Of a stretch of 64,000 nt of DNA, positions 33,703 through 45,051 are shown one piece after another. The stretch's first letter is position 1. Every line of letters begins with the position of its first letter. The position numbers were made by a program, and so were the translations under genes. The notes beneath the pieces are model-generated. The model was not told the origin of the DNA. It saw only the letters and a list, made by a program, of their open reading frames with translations, and searched no databases. This DNA comes from Adiantum capillus-veneris (lineage: Eukaryota > Streptophyta > Polypodiopsida > Polypodiales > Pteridaceae): positions 94,833,342 to 94,897,341 of the forward strand of contig CM043953.1 of NCBI GenBank assembly GCA_014529385.2, given 5' to 3'.

Positions 33703-34420
33703 ATGGCAGAGGAAGTTGTATACAAGCGTAAGAAATAGGTTGATATCCCCCCAATGGATGCCGCAAGCATCATCAAAGAGTGTTTGTTAGAGGATTTTGC
33801 GGATGCCTGAAAGGCCCTAACCCACCACTTAAGTGATTATCTTGATTTAGGAGCTTACGATCCAGTTGTTCAATATGCGCTGAATATGGTTATCTTGTTT
33901 TTCCTTGGTAAGATGCCATCGGCACATGATGTAGGTTAGTGGGTTGATTTTTGGTTGAAAAGACAAGCAGTCCGAGGGGTATATTTTGGTGCTCGAGATC
34001 TTTACGAAGTGTTATTGACAGATATGGATGCTCGTTTCCAAATGTTGGAAATGTCGTCTTTGTTTTACAATATGCAAAGACACATATATTGCCATGGGCG
34101 CTTACTTAAGATTATCAGAGCTTGATACGACATAGGTGTCCAGTTTGGGTGGAAATAGTGGGATTTCCACGTACTTGGAAGCACTTTCTATCTCTTTTGG
34201 TTGCACATTTGGGCAAAGTGGTTTGTTCCCCAAACTTGGAAATCAATTCGAATAGATTTCGTGTGCTCTAGGATATGGATAAACCAACGTCTGTATCCAA
34301 TTGTGGGCAAAAGACCATTTAAACTCAAATAGAAAAAACTTGAAAGTGCATGTTTTAGTTGTGGTAAATTTGGCCATATGCAGTCTGAATGTTCAGAACC
34401 TTTGTTAAAATAGCCACCTT
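33703..34420 (+). pseudogene. LINE family C, ORF1 (nucleic-acid chaperone with CCHC)
   Basis: The frame starts 'MAEEVVYKRKK' at 33703, with repeated stops. Its layout is that of plant L1 ORF1: an N-terminal domain ('GKMPSAHDVG', 'FWLKRQAVRGVYFGARDLYE') followed by an intact zinc knuckle at 34350-34391 ('CFSCGKFGHMQSEC', C-x2-C-x4-H-x4-C). ORF1 protein coats the element RNA. ORF2 follows downstream on the same strand. Confidence 0.75.
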
Positions 34421-37400
34421 CAGCTGTTCCTATATTTGGAGCTCATGTTGCCTCTCCCTCCTCTTCGTCTATAAAAGCAAAGCTAGGGATTCTAATGGAC
34501 ATATGGAATCTCAACATGATAAATTTATGCATTTGGTTAATGTGTAGCCTAATCCAAAGGTTGACACTAAAGGTAAAGCCAAAATGGGTGATTCAACTGA
34601 TGGTTGGTAGACTCCAAAGAAGGCAGCGAAAACTCGTGTTTCACTTTGTCGCAAAAAACTATGTACCTGTTTCGGACGGCAGAAGTGGTGGGAATTGTGT
34701 GTTTGCTTCTCATGATCACAAGTCACTAGTTGAAGCGTGGGATAGAGTGGTTCACTCATATAAAGATGTTTTGATGGGTTCCACATTTGTCTCATTGCCT
34801 ATGCATCAACATCGCTCGCAAAGAGATGCATGTGGAGTCTGCTTTGTTGGTTGTTGGTATGAAGGTAGATGTGTCAAAATGGGCACATCTTCTTGATGAT
34901 TACGTCTTGTGGTCTTCTTGTAAATATTATACAGATGTATTGTCCTCTTGGATGTTTTACATATAATGGGCATGGATTGTGCAACCACGAAGCTAACCTG
35001 ACATTATGTACATACACATAAAGCAAATATGGTGGTATTGAAGGAGCATAATCAACATGAGTTTGTTGGCCAATCTTCGTAATATGCGGGATATTGGATT
35101 GCTTATGTTAGTATTGGTTCTTTTTCGGGTGTTCTAATGATGGTGCAACATGAATTGCAGTCAGTCTTAGCTCATAATGACTCGGTGGGGCGATGGATGG
35201 TTGTTCAATGTCTTGTGCAAGGGATTAATTTGGAATTTTTTGGGGTTATGCTTATACTGCCTCGGCACAAATAAGGCGCCTTTGGAAAGAATTAATTAAT
35301 TACTGATTGCGTTCACATGCTTTTTGTTGTGGGGATTTTAATAATGGGCCTACAAACGTGGATAACACATCTGGTCATTGGCATATGCTGAGCTCTAAGT
35401 ATACTTCTTGGGATACTATGGTAAAAAATAAAAGGATTTTGCATTTGTGGGGCATTACTCATTCTTCAGAGCGGAGTTATACTTTTGTTCATGATGCGAG
35501 CTCGAGTTATAACGGATGATTAGATCGTTGGTATTTGTGGGATACACCGCAATATGATAAGTTTGCATGTAATATGAGGATCGATCGCTCCTTTACCCTA
35601 TGTGATCACTTCTCTCTTTGGGCTTTGGTTCATTTTGAGGCACTATCTGCGGATTGTTGCATATCTTTTGCACGAAGCATTCCAACGGTTATTGTTGCAT
35701 ATCTTTTACACCAAGCATTCCAAAGGTTGATTGAAGCGGTGATTCTTTTGCTTGTCTCTCATATGTTTATTGATGTGGATGTGGCTTGGTATCGTTTTGT
35801 TATGTGGATCCAGCTAATCATGAAGGATTATTGTACATGGTATATGCATCAGTAAAGAGACAAGGTGTAAGAAGACAAGGCAACTTGTCAAGACTTAGAG
35901 AGTCTTGAGGATTTTAAACCACTTATTGATTCGGAACAAGAGAAGTTATGCGCGGCTAAAGTCTCTTTGATGCATAATAACAAGAGGAAACTTCAAAAAT
36001 AGAAGGTTTGATCGAGATAGTATGCTTGCATGGATAAAGGTTGTGAATTTTTTAAGCATTTGCATCATTTGCGGCAATTGGTGGCCATTAAAAGAGTAGA
36101 GGAAGATATTAGACAATGGACTGCCATTAAGATTCAGTTGAAAAATTCCATGGTGAATCACTTTCAATGGGTTTTTGCTGCTCCTAAGGCGCCCTCATGA
36201 GGTTTTGCAAGATAGACAATCACTGCTATCACATGTACATCGTATAGTGATCATGGATTATGTAGCTACTCTCAAGGCCGGCTTTATTGAAGATGAAATG
36301 CACAAAAGTTTGCTACATCTTGGTCGATGGAAATCGCCTGGATGGGACGATCTTACGATTGAATGTTTCCTTCGCTTTTGGGAGTCCCTAAAGCAGCCTT
36401 TGGTTTTCATGATGAATCATGCATGGACTACACAATCTTTGTTGCAATCATGGAAAGAGGGACTCGTGAAATTGTTGCCTAAGGAAGCGTTATGTGAATC
36501 TTTCTCGCACTGGCATCCTATTACACTTATGTCGATCGTTTACAAATTGATGTTGGAAATGATAGCTACATGTATTAAAGATCATTTGTTTTTTAGCATA
36601 CATCTTGCCCAATATGGCTTCATTCCTCTTCGACAAATTATGGATAATATTGCCAATGCCTTCATTGGCATTGAGTATGCAAAATGTACTAATCAAGATG
36701 TACTTATCATGCCGGTTGATTTAGAGAAACTATTCATTAGGACTTCGTTGCACAGATGATGAAGGCTTTGGGTCCAAAACGCGTAGTGTGGCTACTTTGT
36801 TTATGAGCATATTCAATCTTCAGGAATAATTGACGGTGAGCTCACAGAGTTGTGGGATCTTGGTTGTTCGGTCAGGCAAGGATGCCCTTTAAGTGCTACG
36901 TCGTATGCTATTGCGACACATCCTGTATTGTTGTACTTGGAATCCTTGACAGCATTTGGCTAGTTACATGGATTGAAATTACCATCTTGCAATCATTTTG
37001 AGGCGCAAGCTTATGCTGATGACTCCATGTTTTGGCGTAGAAATCGACCAAATGATGTTCGATGTATCATGGAAGCTTTACATCTTTATGGAATGGTTGT
37101 TGGTTTGCAGGTCAACTTTTGAAACTCTAAGCTTTTACCATTGCACCTTTTGGATTGACATTCTATATTATGGCCAACTGAGATAGTGAAGCGGGATCAA
37201 CTTGTGCGATATCTTGGATATTCGTTGGCGTGGTCAATAAACAATGCCAAACTCTTGGATTAGACTGAGAACAAAATTAGGTCTTAATTGCATCATTGGA
37301 AATTGTCTACTTGGCCATTACATGTAAGACTCAAAATAGTGCAATCCATCTTGGTGGCATATATGCAATTTTTTTAGCCGTTATTACATTGGCCACGTTA

Positions 37401-38640
37401 TCGTCTCTAGGGTTTCTGGAGCATTTCTGGTCTTTTTGTGCCCAAAAAAAAGGCTTGCAATTACTCGCTATGGATAAGCTATGTACTCCAAAACATTGTG
37501 GTGGTTTGCATATTCTACATTTGTGTTCTCATGTTGTTGCAAGGAAGGCCACCTTGTTATTAGTACTGGTGGAGAGAAAACAGCCATGGACACAGATGAT
37601 TGCATTTCAGTGTTCTCATGCGGTATCTACACCAACTTTTGGGCATTGGCAACCTTCATACTGGAATGTGGTTTCTCATGTTGTTGCAAGGAAGGCCACC
37701 TTGTTATTGGTATTGGTGGAGAAAAAACAGCCTTGGACGTTGATGACTGCATTTGTGTGTTCTCATGCGGTATCTACACCAACTTTTGTGCATTGACAGC
37801 CTTCATAATAGGATGTGGTTTTTGGAAAATTTGAAGCCACGATAACTGGGTGTCCCCTTACTTCTAGTCTTGTAGCGGATTGGAAAATAGTAATGAAGAA
37901 GTTCTTGTGGCATGGTCGAAATGACAAGTGGTAATTTGTGCAGAATAGAGACTTTGCCTTGGAGTCCGTTTTTTGATCAGGGTCTTGTTCAACGGTCTTC
38001 AAGAAAGACTTATTTTCTCTCTCGGATAGGCATTGAAAGGACATCATATGTGATCAACGTTGATGGATCGGTGCTTTCATTTAGACAGGTTGCTCTAACT
38101 TTTGGTCTTTATAAACACATGTGGCATACTATTAAGAATCTGGTTGATTCCACATCTCCCATTCCGTTGCTTGTTGCTGAGGATCGAATTTGTGATTGGC
38201 ATTATGATGGTTCTTCAATCCTCCCTATCGTTGCGAAGGTGTATTGTTATTTGTAGTCATCTTCTTGGATGCAGGAACAATGTAATAAGATATGGAATAT
38301 GGAAAAAGGTGCTTCATGGTGGCGACATAAAGGTATGAAAGTGTGGCATGCTAAGCTTCCTTTGAAGGAGCGATTGTTTTTGTGGAGATGCATCATTGGG
38401 ATTCTCCCAACTAGCAAGTTTTTGCACTCCAGAAGAGCAACTTCCTCGTGATGTGTCCGTCGTCTTGCTCGCATTGAGAATATTCCACATTTATTGTGGT
38501 CTTGTTCTTAGACAAGAAAGTTTATGGACTATATCTCTACGTCTCTTTCCATATGTTTCCCTGGGATACCTTTTGTCCTATATTTCTGGCTATTTGGAGT
38601 GCTTCCGCCACTGCTTAAGCCATCTGCATCAAAACTAGAA
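34421..38640 (+). pseudogene. LINE family C, ORF2: endonuclease and reverse transcriptase
   Basis: The end of an apurinic-type endonuclease is visible at 35307-35640 ('CCGDFNNGP', 'ERSYTFVHDASS', 'MRIDRSFTLCDHF'). Reverse transcriptase follows: 36260-36760 ('GRWKSPGWDDLTIECF', 'LVKLLPKEALCE', 'QYGFIPLRQIMDNIANAF', 'MPVDLEKLF'), 'RQGCPLSA' near 36873-36896, and an intact 'YADD' at 37012-37023. A zf-RVT-like segment lies near 38340-38480 ('VWHAKLPLKERLFLWRCII'). Stops and frameshifts are numerous throughout, far more than in the other elements, so this is the oldest LINE here. A 147-bp tandem duplication lies inside it. Confidence 0.85.
37527..37820 (+). repeat. Tandem duplication, two units with 147-bp period, inside LINE-C
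   Basis: Units at 37527-37673 and 37674-37820 both begin 'tctcatgttgttgcaaggaa' and share 'tctcatgcggtatctacacc'. They diverge by roughly one base in ten. 147 is a multiple of three, so the duplication keeps the frame. No other LINE copy here allows a test of whether it predates insertion. Confidence 0.92.
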
Positions 38641-38989
38641 GGGTGGTTTAGGATTGAGTGTGAGGGTGGTTTAGGCTTGGGATCCACTAGAAGGGTGGTT
38701 TTGAATCAAAACAAGGTGTAAAGGGTGTTGATTCAAAAACATGGTGTGGCCTCCAAAGGGACACAATCAAAATGCATTCCAAAAAGGGGGGGGGGGGAGT
38801 AGATTTAGGAGCGACTAAAAGGGTGGAGGAAGGAGGGAGGGTATCCCAGGAGAGCACCTTTAAGGGAGGAGGAGGGGCCTTGGGAATTATCCTGCAAAAT
38901 AAAAGGTAGGGGTTAGGGATAGGTAACCACAAAGAAATAACCTCATTCTTTAAAGTTATTTGGTATCTTTGGTTTTGTTTAGGATAGAG

Positions 38990-40800
38990 AGTCAGCTATG
39001 GCCATTAATACAACAATTGATGGGTGTGTCAAGGTGTGAAAGGGTGGGATAAAGACTACAAGCAAGATAGAGAGGTTTGCTAATGGTTTGGGTAGGGTTG
39101 AATCTCTGAGTTTCTGGTGTAAAAGGGAGTTTAAGTATGTTTGAGAGAGAATTTTTCCGAGAAGAAGTTTTAGTTAAGAGAGTGGTCCGATCATTGATCG
39201 TAAGTGACTGTATCAAATACCTTAAGTATGAAATTTCTTGGTTATCCTCTACAAAGGAGCCTTTGGAAGAAGAGGTTTCTCAAGGGAGAGAATCCTAGGG
39301 AAGTACTTTCTCTAATGATATAGCATTTAAGTTCTGCTTTGATGAAGGCTATGTTTTGGTGGAGAGGGTGTCAAGAGATCCAAGGTATATATTGGTAAGA
39401 TTGGATAGGTTTTTGGTGACACTTAGAGTCTAGGATACCATTGTGGTTGAAAGATTCACCTTTGTAGAAATGGACGTCTAGGATGGTATCTTTAAAAGTA
39501 GAGATGATAGGTGTGATTACAATGTGTTCTTGTAATGGGAAAGCGTTAAGAGGCAAGAGCCTTGGTGAGTGAGTTTAGGGTGCTCGTCCAGACTCCGAAG
39601 GCGTCATCTATGAATCTTTTGTAATAGCTCAAGTTAGCGTTATTGATAAGGCGAGAGTGGTTCTCTAGGTGGTATAGAAATAAGCAGGCATATACCACTG
39701 TGAAGTTTGATCCCATAGCCGAACCTTTTATTTTCTTCCACACTTTATCCTTGAAGCAAAGATAATGGTGTGAAAGAATAAGGGTGGCAAGTGAGATGTT
39801 AAATTCCTTGTTAGGGGTTTCAAAGTGGTTGATAATGATGTTCTTCATAGCTATGAGTCCCTAAGACATGGGGATGCTTGGGTAGAGGGAGGTCACATTG
39901 AAGGTGAAAATGAGACTTCGGGGAGGGAAAGGTTTGGATTGGAACCTGATGATGAGGGATAAAGAGTCTTTAAGGTGTTGTTTTTGCAAGAGGGGGATGG
40001 GGTAAAGTTGATAGTGTAGCCATTTGGTTTTCAAATAAATAGCGACGATATGAACATATAGGACGGGCTACAAGTACGGGTTTGTGTATCTTAGGGAGGA
40101 ATTGGATAGGGCAAGGCTTGAAGGGTTTGGAGAGTGGTGCAAGGATAAAGGTGGTTTCTGGTGGAGTAGAGTAAGGAAGAGAGGTATTTATGAGGTGGTG
40201 AGGTGATGGGTTGGTAGGTGGAAGGGTCATTGAGTTGCCTAAGGGCCTTGCCTAAGGGCCTCTTGTTCATACCAATCCCATGATAAGATGGTTAGGCCTA
40301 GGTTTTTATCCACTGGTTTGAGTGGTCTGTTGAGAGGGTTTTGAGAGCATTGTTGACAAATTTGGGAAATTTAAAGCGGGGGGTATTGTAGTGTGAAAGT
40401 GTATTTCTAAGGTTGAGGGGGTTTAGGGAAGTAATGTTCTCTAATGTAGGGTCTAAGGAGGGAGGCATCCAAGAAGGGTTTGGGGTTTTGTAAGGAGAGG
40501 GTGGGTTAGATGAAAGAGAATGGAAGAACACTTTTGAGTTGTAGACATCTTGCCAAGGAGTTGTGGGCTTTGATGATGTGTTTGGGAGGGGGTTTGGGGG
40601 AGGGGGGATGTATTTAAACCCTAGGTCTACCTTGACACGGATCGTATCCAATATTGGACGTAAGTAGGATCTGCGGCATGGCGAACTGAGAAGGTCATGT
40701 TGTAGTAGTGTGGTTGCATCGATGTATGGTGAGTTTTGTATGTTGCAAACATGGCTCCTAATGATGGCACACTGGAGGAAGTTGCACAAAATCCCCAAAA
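38990..40800 (-). pseudogene. Penelope-like element (PLE) reverse transcriptase
   Basis: Minus-strand pieces in order. 40798-40298 holds the N-terminal region ('VDLGFKYIPPP'). 40230-39970 has 'FLPKIHKPVLVARPICS', a PLE hallmark. 39848-39546 has 'KGSAMGSNFTVVYACLF' and the catalytic 'YYKRFIDDAFGVW' with the Asp pair at 39603-39608. 39556-39371 has 'ILDVHFYKGE' and 'KPIQSYQYIPW'. Near 39350-39240 lies 'FIKAELKCYI' and an RL-x-RG-like segment. These features separate PLEs, whose RT groups with telomerase, from LINEs and LTR elements. Frame changes and stops divide the protein. No GIY-YIG nuclease is visible after the RT down to 38740. No terminal repeats were found. Confidence 0.8.
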
Positions 40801-41294
40801 AGCAAGATAAGCTTTTGACTAAATGGATGGAGAAGTGTCCTATTACTGATGTTAACTATCTGGCGAATGACCATATTGAAGATTTTACTCGTTAGCATCG
40901 ATATCTTGCCTATGATAATGACATTGGCACCATGTATGGCGACAAACCTTTCGTCTGTGGGATGAATTGCTTGCGAAAAATGCTGTTTGGAACAAGGAAT
41001 CCTGAATTGATAGTGGACTGTAGTTGCCAGGCTGTTGAGGCGGGCAGCCGCTGCTCCAGTTGATGCAGTGAGGATAACGGTCTAATTATGTTTTATGAAG
41101 CTTGATGTGAAGAATTTTATGTTTTTCCACGTCGTGGATCTCCTATAATGACATGGAAGCCATTACTTAGGCCTGATATACAATCAAAGATTGTTTGCTG
41201 TTGTGAGGTCAGAACTGCATTGTTGGTCTCATCAAATTCCTACAGTAGTTTCATCATTCTACCACGACTTTGAGATACTCCTGGATTGATTGTG

Positions 41295-42740
41295 TCATTC
41301 ACCGTAACAAATGAGTGGATTTTGATAATTGAGGATGAACTTTTGTTTTATGAGGTTTGAAGTGTGTCTTGTATTTTTAGAGACGAGCATATTGCGTTGG
41401 GTGTGCTCATTTATATACATCTCCAAGTCTTCATCATTAAGAATCATCCCACGGATTTTGCAATCCAGGAAGTAAGAAGAGGGTGTGTTGGTTGGTGATA
41501 GTAGCTCCATCTCATTCCTAAAGGGAATTTTTTGCAATAAGACATTGAAGAAGAATCCCTCTGTTTGATGGCCAAGGTCATATTGTGTGAATCTGACGAG
41601 GCGTTGTTTCTCTGTGATGTTGTTGTACGCATGATGAAAAATCACTACAGGACTATACTCGTGTGGCTTAATGATTTTGTATGTTCTGTGGTAGTCATAG
41701 AATGTAATATTTTCGAGAAGACATAGCCTTGCACAATATAAATCAATTGGATGCATGAGTATAGTTTGGCTACGAGATAGCAACCTTTATTGAAGTGATG
41801 GTAGAGAGGAGTCGATGTATTCAACCCGTTCACTCCTTGTGATGATTGGTATCTTTAGACAGTTGATTTCTTCCTCTTTTATCGATAATACAGAGGCTGC
41901 AATTAGTTGAAGCTTGACATTTGTCCAAGCCGTGAAGTCCAAGCCTTGCTGCATCATCTATGGAGAGGTTTAATTCCCCAAGGGGTTCCGGTTTCATTGC
42001 ATACTTGAGAAGGTAATGCGATATAGATGTATTTGTGACTCTTTGAATATTCATGTGTGCCTTCCATAGGAGAAAGATAGTGGGATGGTACGCGACAACA
42101 TTTCGATGGTCATACCCAGGACGACAGTAAAGCCATCTAGCGGTGCAGGCATCCATAGTTGAAGTTGTGTTGTATTGTCATTCGAATGGGAAGCCGTTTT
42201 TGCAAACTCTAGCTAATCCCATGACTCTGCAAGAGTCTCTGCATTTGTGTATTTGTTTTGTGGTAACGAGGTTCCGCAGCTCAGTGGTGAAGATGTCTTG
42301 TGATTCTGTTGGTATGTATGCAACAATCTCGTTTGTAACTCGACACATATCTTCGTTAGAGATCCACATTATGATATGTGCAAGCAATGAGCCCCGATTC
42401 TCGGCTTCGTAGTGCACCATGTGATGCTCTACATGGCCAAGTATGTTTCTTCCATTGATGATGTATTTGTTCAGGAAAGTGTGCAAGCGGTGGTGAAATA
42501 ACGTTGCACACTGCGCAGGGCAATCGGTCCACTTGAAGTCTCAGTTGTAGCCTTGGGCAAGTTTCTCGATTGTGATGACTTCTTGCCATCCTGTTTGGGA
42601 AACCTCATCAGCAGTGAATGTCAAGAACAAATGTGGCAGTCCCCATGTGTCCACCATTGTTATGAGGTCTCTCAAGTTTCGTCGATGCCATGATGGAGTA
42701 CCTAGCATTGTGGCTGGGAGATTGTATCAAATAATATGCT
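41295..42740 (-). pseudogene. Helitron 2, Rep (HUH) domain remnant
   Basis: The minus strand reads 'GLPHLFLTFTADEVSQTGW' near 42620, then 'ILGHVEHHMVHYEAENRGS' leading to 'LLAHIIMWI'. The HUH motif has lost its first His (Leu at 42384-42382). Next come 'HKCRDSC', 'CKNGFPF', and 'YHPTIFLLWKAHMNIQ' with the tyrosine motif 'HYLLKYAMK' in 42156-41830. 41783-41295 continues with 'LLQKIPFRNEMELL' and 'IRGMILNDEDLEMYI', the segment preceding helicase in plant Helitrons. The helicase itself is absent. Frame changes separate the pieces. The protein differs strongly from the Helitron at 61487-64000. Confidence 0.8.
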
Positions 42741-42996
42741 TTATCGCATCATGCGTAGATGCAGTGCTGTGTGTTCGTTTGTAATTGTCAATATCCCTTT
42801 GCACAAATGTACTATTTGTGGAGTTTGCAATCATGATAGCTTGTTTCAATTGGTACAAGCAAATATGTCTTGTACAATGCATACACAGAGAAGAAAGTTC
42901 CGATCCTCATTCTAATGTATTCACTAAAGCCGAATTCTTGGTAATTTCTTTTTCCTGTGGGAAAGAGGAAAGGGAATATCTTTGATTCTAATGTGA
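42741..42996. other. Short unassigned stretch before the gypsy LTR
   Basis: No motif recognised. Helitron 2 may extend a little further here. Confidence 0.4.
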
Positions 42997-43364
42997 TGTC
43001 ATAATAACTAATATCTAATTCTCCTGAATGATTTTCTCATGTTAAATTGATCATTTAATATGGGAAAGTATCAGGGGAGAAAAAGCTAGAATATTGGTTA
43101 GGCTGGCAGACCGGTCACAATAGGAATCCAAAGGGGGAGGCCATTTGCAAAAGAGCAATGTGCATCAATGGGCTTCAAAGACCCTAAGGTTTAGCCCATT
43201 AAGACTCCTAAAATGCTAAGGTTCCAAAATTCAAAGGTAATGTCCAATGGCCAAAGTGTGGGGGAATTGGATGGTCATGGGGAAGACTAAAAAGTCTTCC
43301 CACATCCCTATCTAGGAGGGGGCAAGCCATATTAATTACGGGATGAGAGAGAAACACACACACA

Positions 43365-43421
<57 letters not shown>

Positions 43422-44632
43422 TTCCAAGCTCCCTTTACACAAAGGGCATAGTAGACACATGTCAGCTCCCTAGCCCAGTTGCCCCCAAGGTGCATTCAAA
43501 TCCTATTGGATGGCCATAGAAGTGGACCAATGAGAATTAGGCTAGAGTAAATTTAGTTTAATTCCTTTAGAAAACACTTGATAAAAGAACCAATAGAAAT
43601 TAAGCTCTCTAAAAGACTATTGGACAGTCTCCCAAGGGGTCCAATGAACATTCAGCAACCCAATGGCTTGCCTGATTCCTATTGGCCAGAAGACTGAGGG
43701 GTCCAATGAGAGTTTAATTGCATTATTTAAATACCTAAAGCTCTCACAAAAGGGGAAAGGGAGACACATGTCACAAGGCTATCACTTATGCTTCTTAATT
43801 GTCATTGGCTTAGCTTTGCAACGGCCAATAGGATGCCAGCATGAGCAAATAGCAAAAGGGGTCGACCAAGAGAGAGAGAGAGGGGGCTGATTTTTGCAAG
43901 GAATTTTCACACACACACAAACACACAATCTTTTGTGCGAAGTAAAGAAGACTATCTCCTTCTCAAGATTTAATGGAAAGCTCATGATCTACTCTAAGCT
44001 TACGAGAAGGGAGGCCTACACCAACAACTCTTGGCTTTGTGATGCAAATCCAACCAAGAGCCAAGCTCCAATGGATGCTCATCTCCTCTACCATGCTAAT
44101 TACTAAGATATATTAAGATATTAAGAGTGATTATGTGAGGAGACATACTTCTTTCTCGTAAGAATACTCCGTCTTCCTCTCAATCTACTCTTATACCCCG
44201 CTAGCTCTCACCATCTTCGAAGGTGTGTGAGGTCTTGGGTTTGAGACCCTGAGGGAATTGATGTTGTGTTTTCAAGTGTAAGCTTGGTTCTTGAAGCTTC
44301 CATCTTCATTGCACCAACAAGTTATTGAAGGAACACAAAGTATTGTATTGTAAAATGTCTCCCTTGATGGGGGAAACCTATAATACAAAGTACAAAGCCT
44401 TTTGGAGGGGGGACCGGCTCCATGTAAATCTGGTCCTCAACTGTTGTCAAGATTAATTTCTCTCTCTTTTTGAAGTATTTTTCATGCCTATCTAACTAGG
44501 TATTATGCTTTTGTTACTCTGTCCATCCAAGCACTCTTGCTATGCTCATTAGGAACCTATTCTTAATGAAATGCTCACTATGTCTATGTTATTTTCCACT
44601 ACACACAAGTTACTAGACCATTAAATGTTACA
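42997..44632 (+). repeat. Gypsy element 2, 5' LTR (about 1.64 kb)
   Basis: Starts 'TGTCATAATAACTAATATC' and ends 'TAAATGTTACA' directly before a primer site. Its first roughly 1.2 kb matches the sequence from 50245 closely, which defines the LTR pair. It contains a long (CA)n tract. Several frames inside are repeated in both LTRs and are not genes. Confidence 0.9.
43354..43419. repeat. (CA)n microsatellite in the 5' LTR
   Basis: About 33 CA units with one 'cgcg' interruption. The 3' LTR has only about 11 units at 50623-50645, so the tract changed length after insertion. Confidence 0.95.
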
Positions 44633-44633
44633 T

Positions 44634-44645
44634 TGGTATAAGAGC
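44634..44645 (+). other. Gypsy element 2 primer binding site
   Basis: 'TGGTATAAGAGC' matches the initiator-Met primer site at 11 of 12 positions (A for C at the seventh). It lies one base after the LTR end. Confidence 0.85.
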
Positions 44646-45051
44646 ACAAGGTTTCTTTTTTCTTGCTCAAGAAGAGAGGTCCTCAAGCTGACTATTAATG
44701 GCTGGTATTATTAATTGCAATTGAGTAAGTAGAATAGGGATTTTTCATCCTTGTAGTGCGCCTGCTTTGTGCAGATAACGGGGCATCACTGTCGAGAGCT
44801 ATGGTCTTAATAGTGGAGTCCTATGGGGCTTGCCTACGGCTTAAGCACTATTGAGCTATTAGAAGCTTGACAGGAGCCGGTACTGTTTTGATGGTGAAAG
44901 ACCCTCTCTTCTATTCCTTGCAATTAATGATATTCGAGCCATGGGTACATGAGCTTGAGTGCTTTTCTAAAGGGGTTAAGAGGAATAGCAACTAGGGCTT
45001 GAAGTGCCAAAGTACACTTAAAAATTTTACACCTAGCAGTTGTTAGAATGA
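44646..45051 (+). other. Gypsy element 2 leader
   Basis: About 400 bases between the primer site and the gag ATG at 45052. No domain or RNA motif recognised. Confidence 0.6.

Noticed and set aside
43208-44106. Frames repeated at 50468-51322, possible duplicated genes
   Set aside because: Both sets lie inside the two LTRs of gypsy element 2, include the (CA)n tract and match no protein family.
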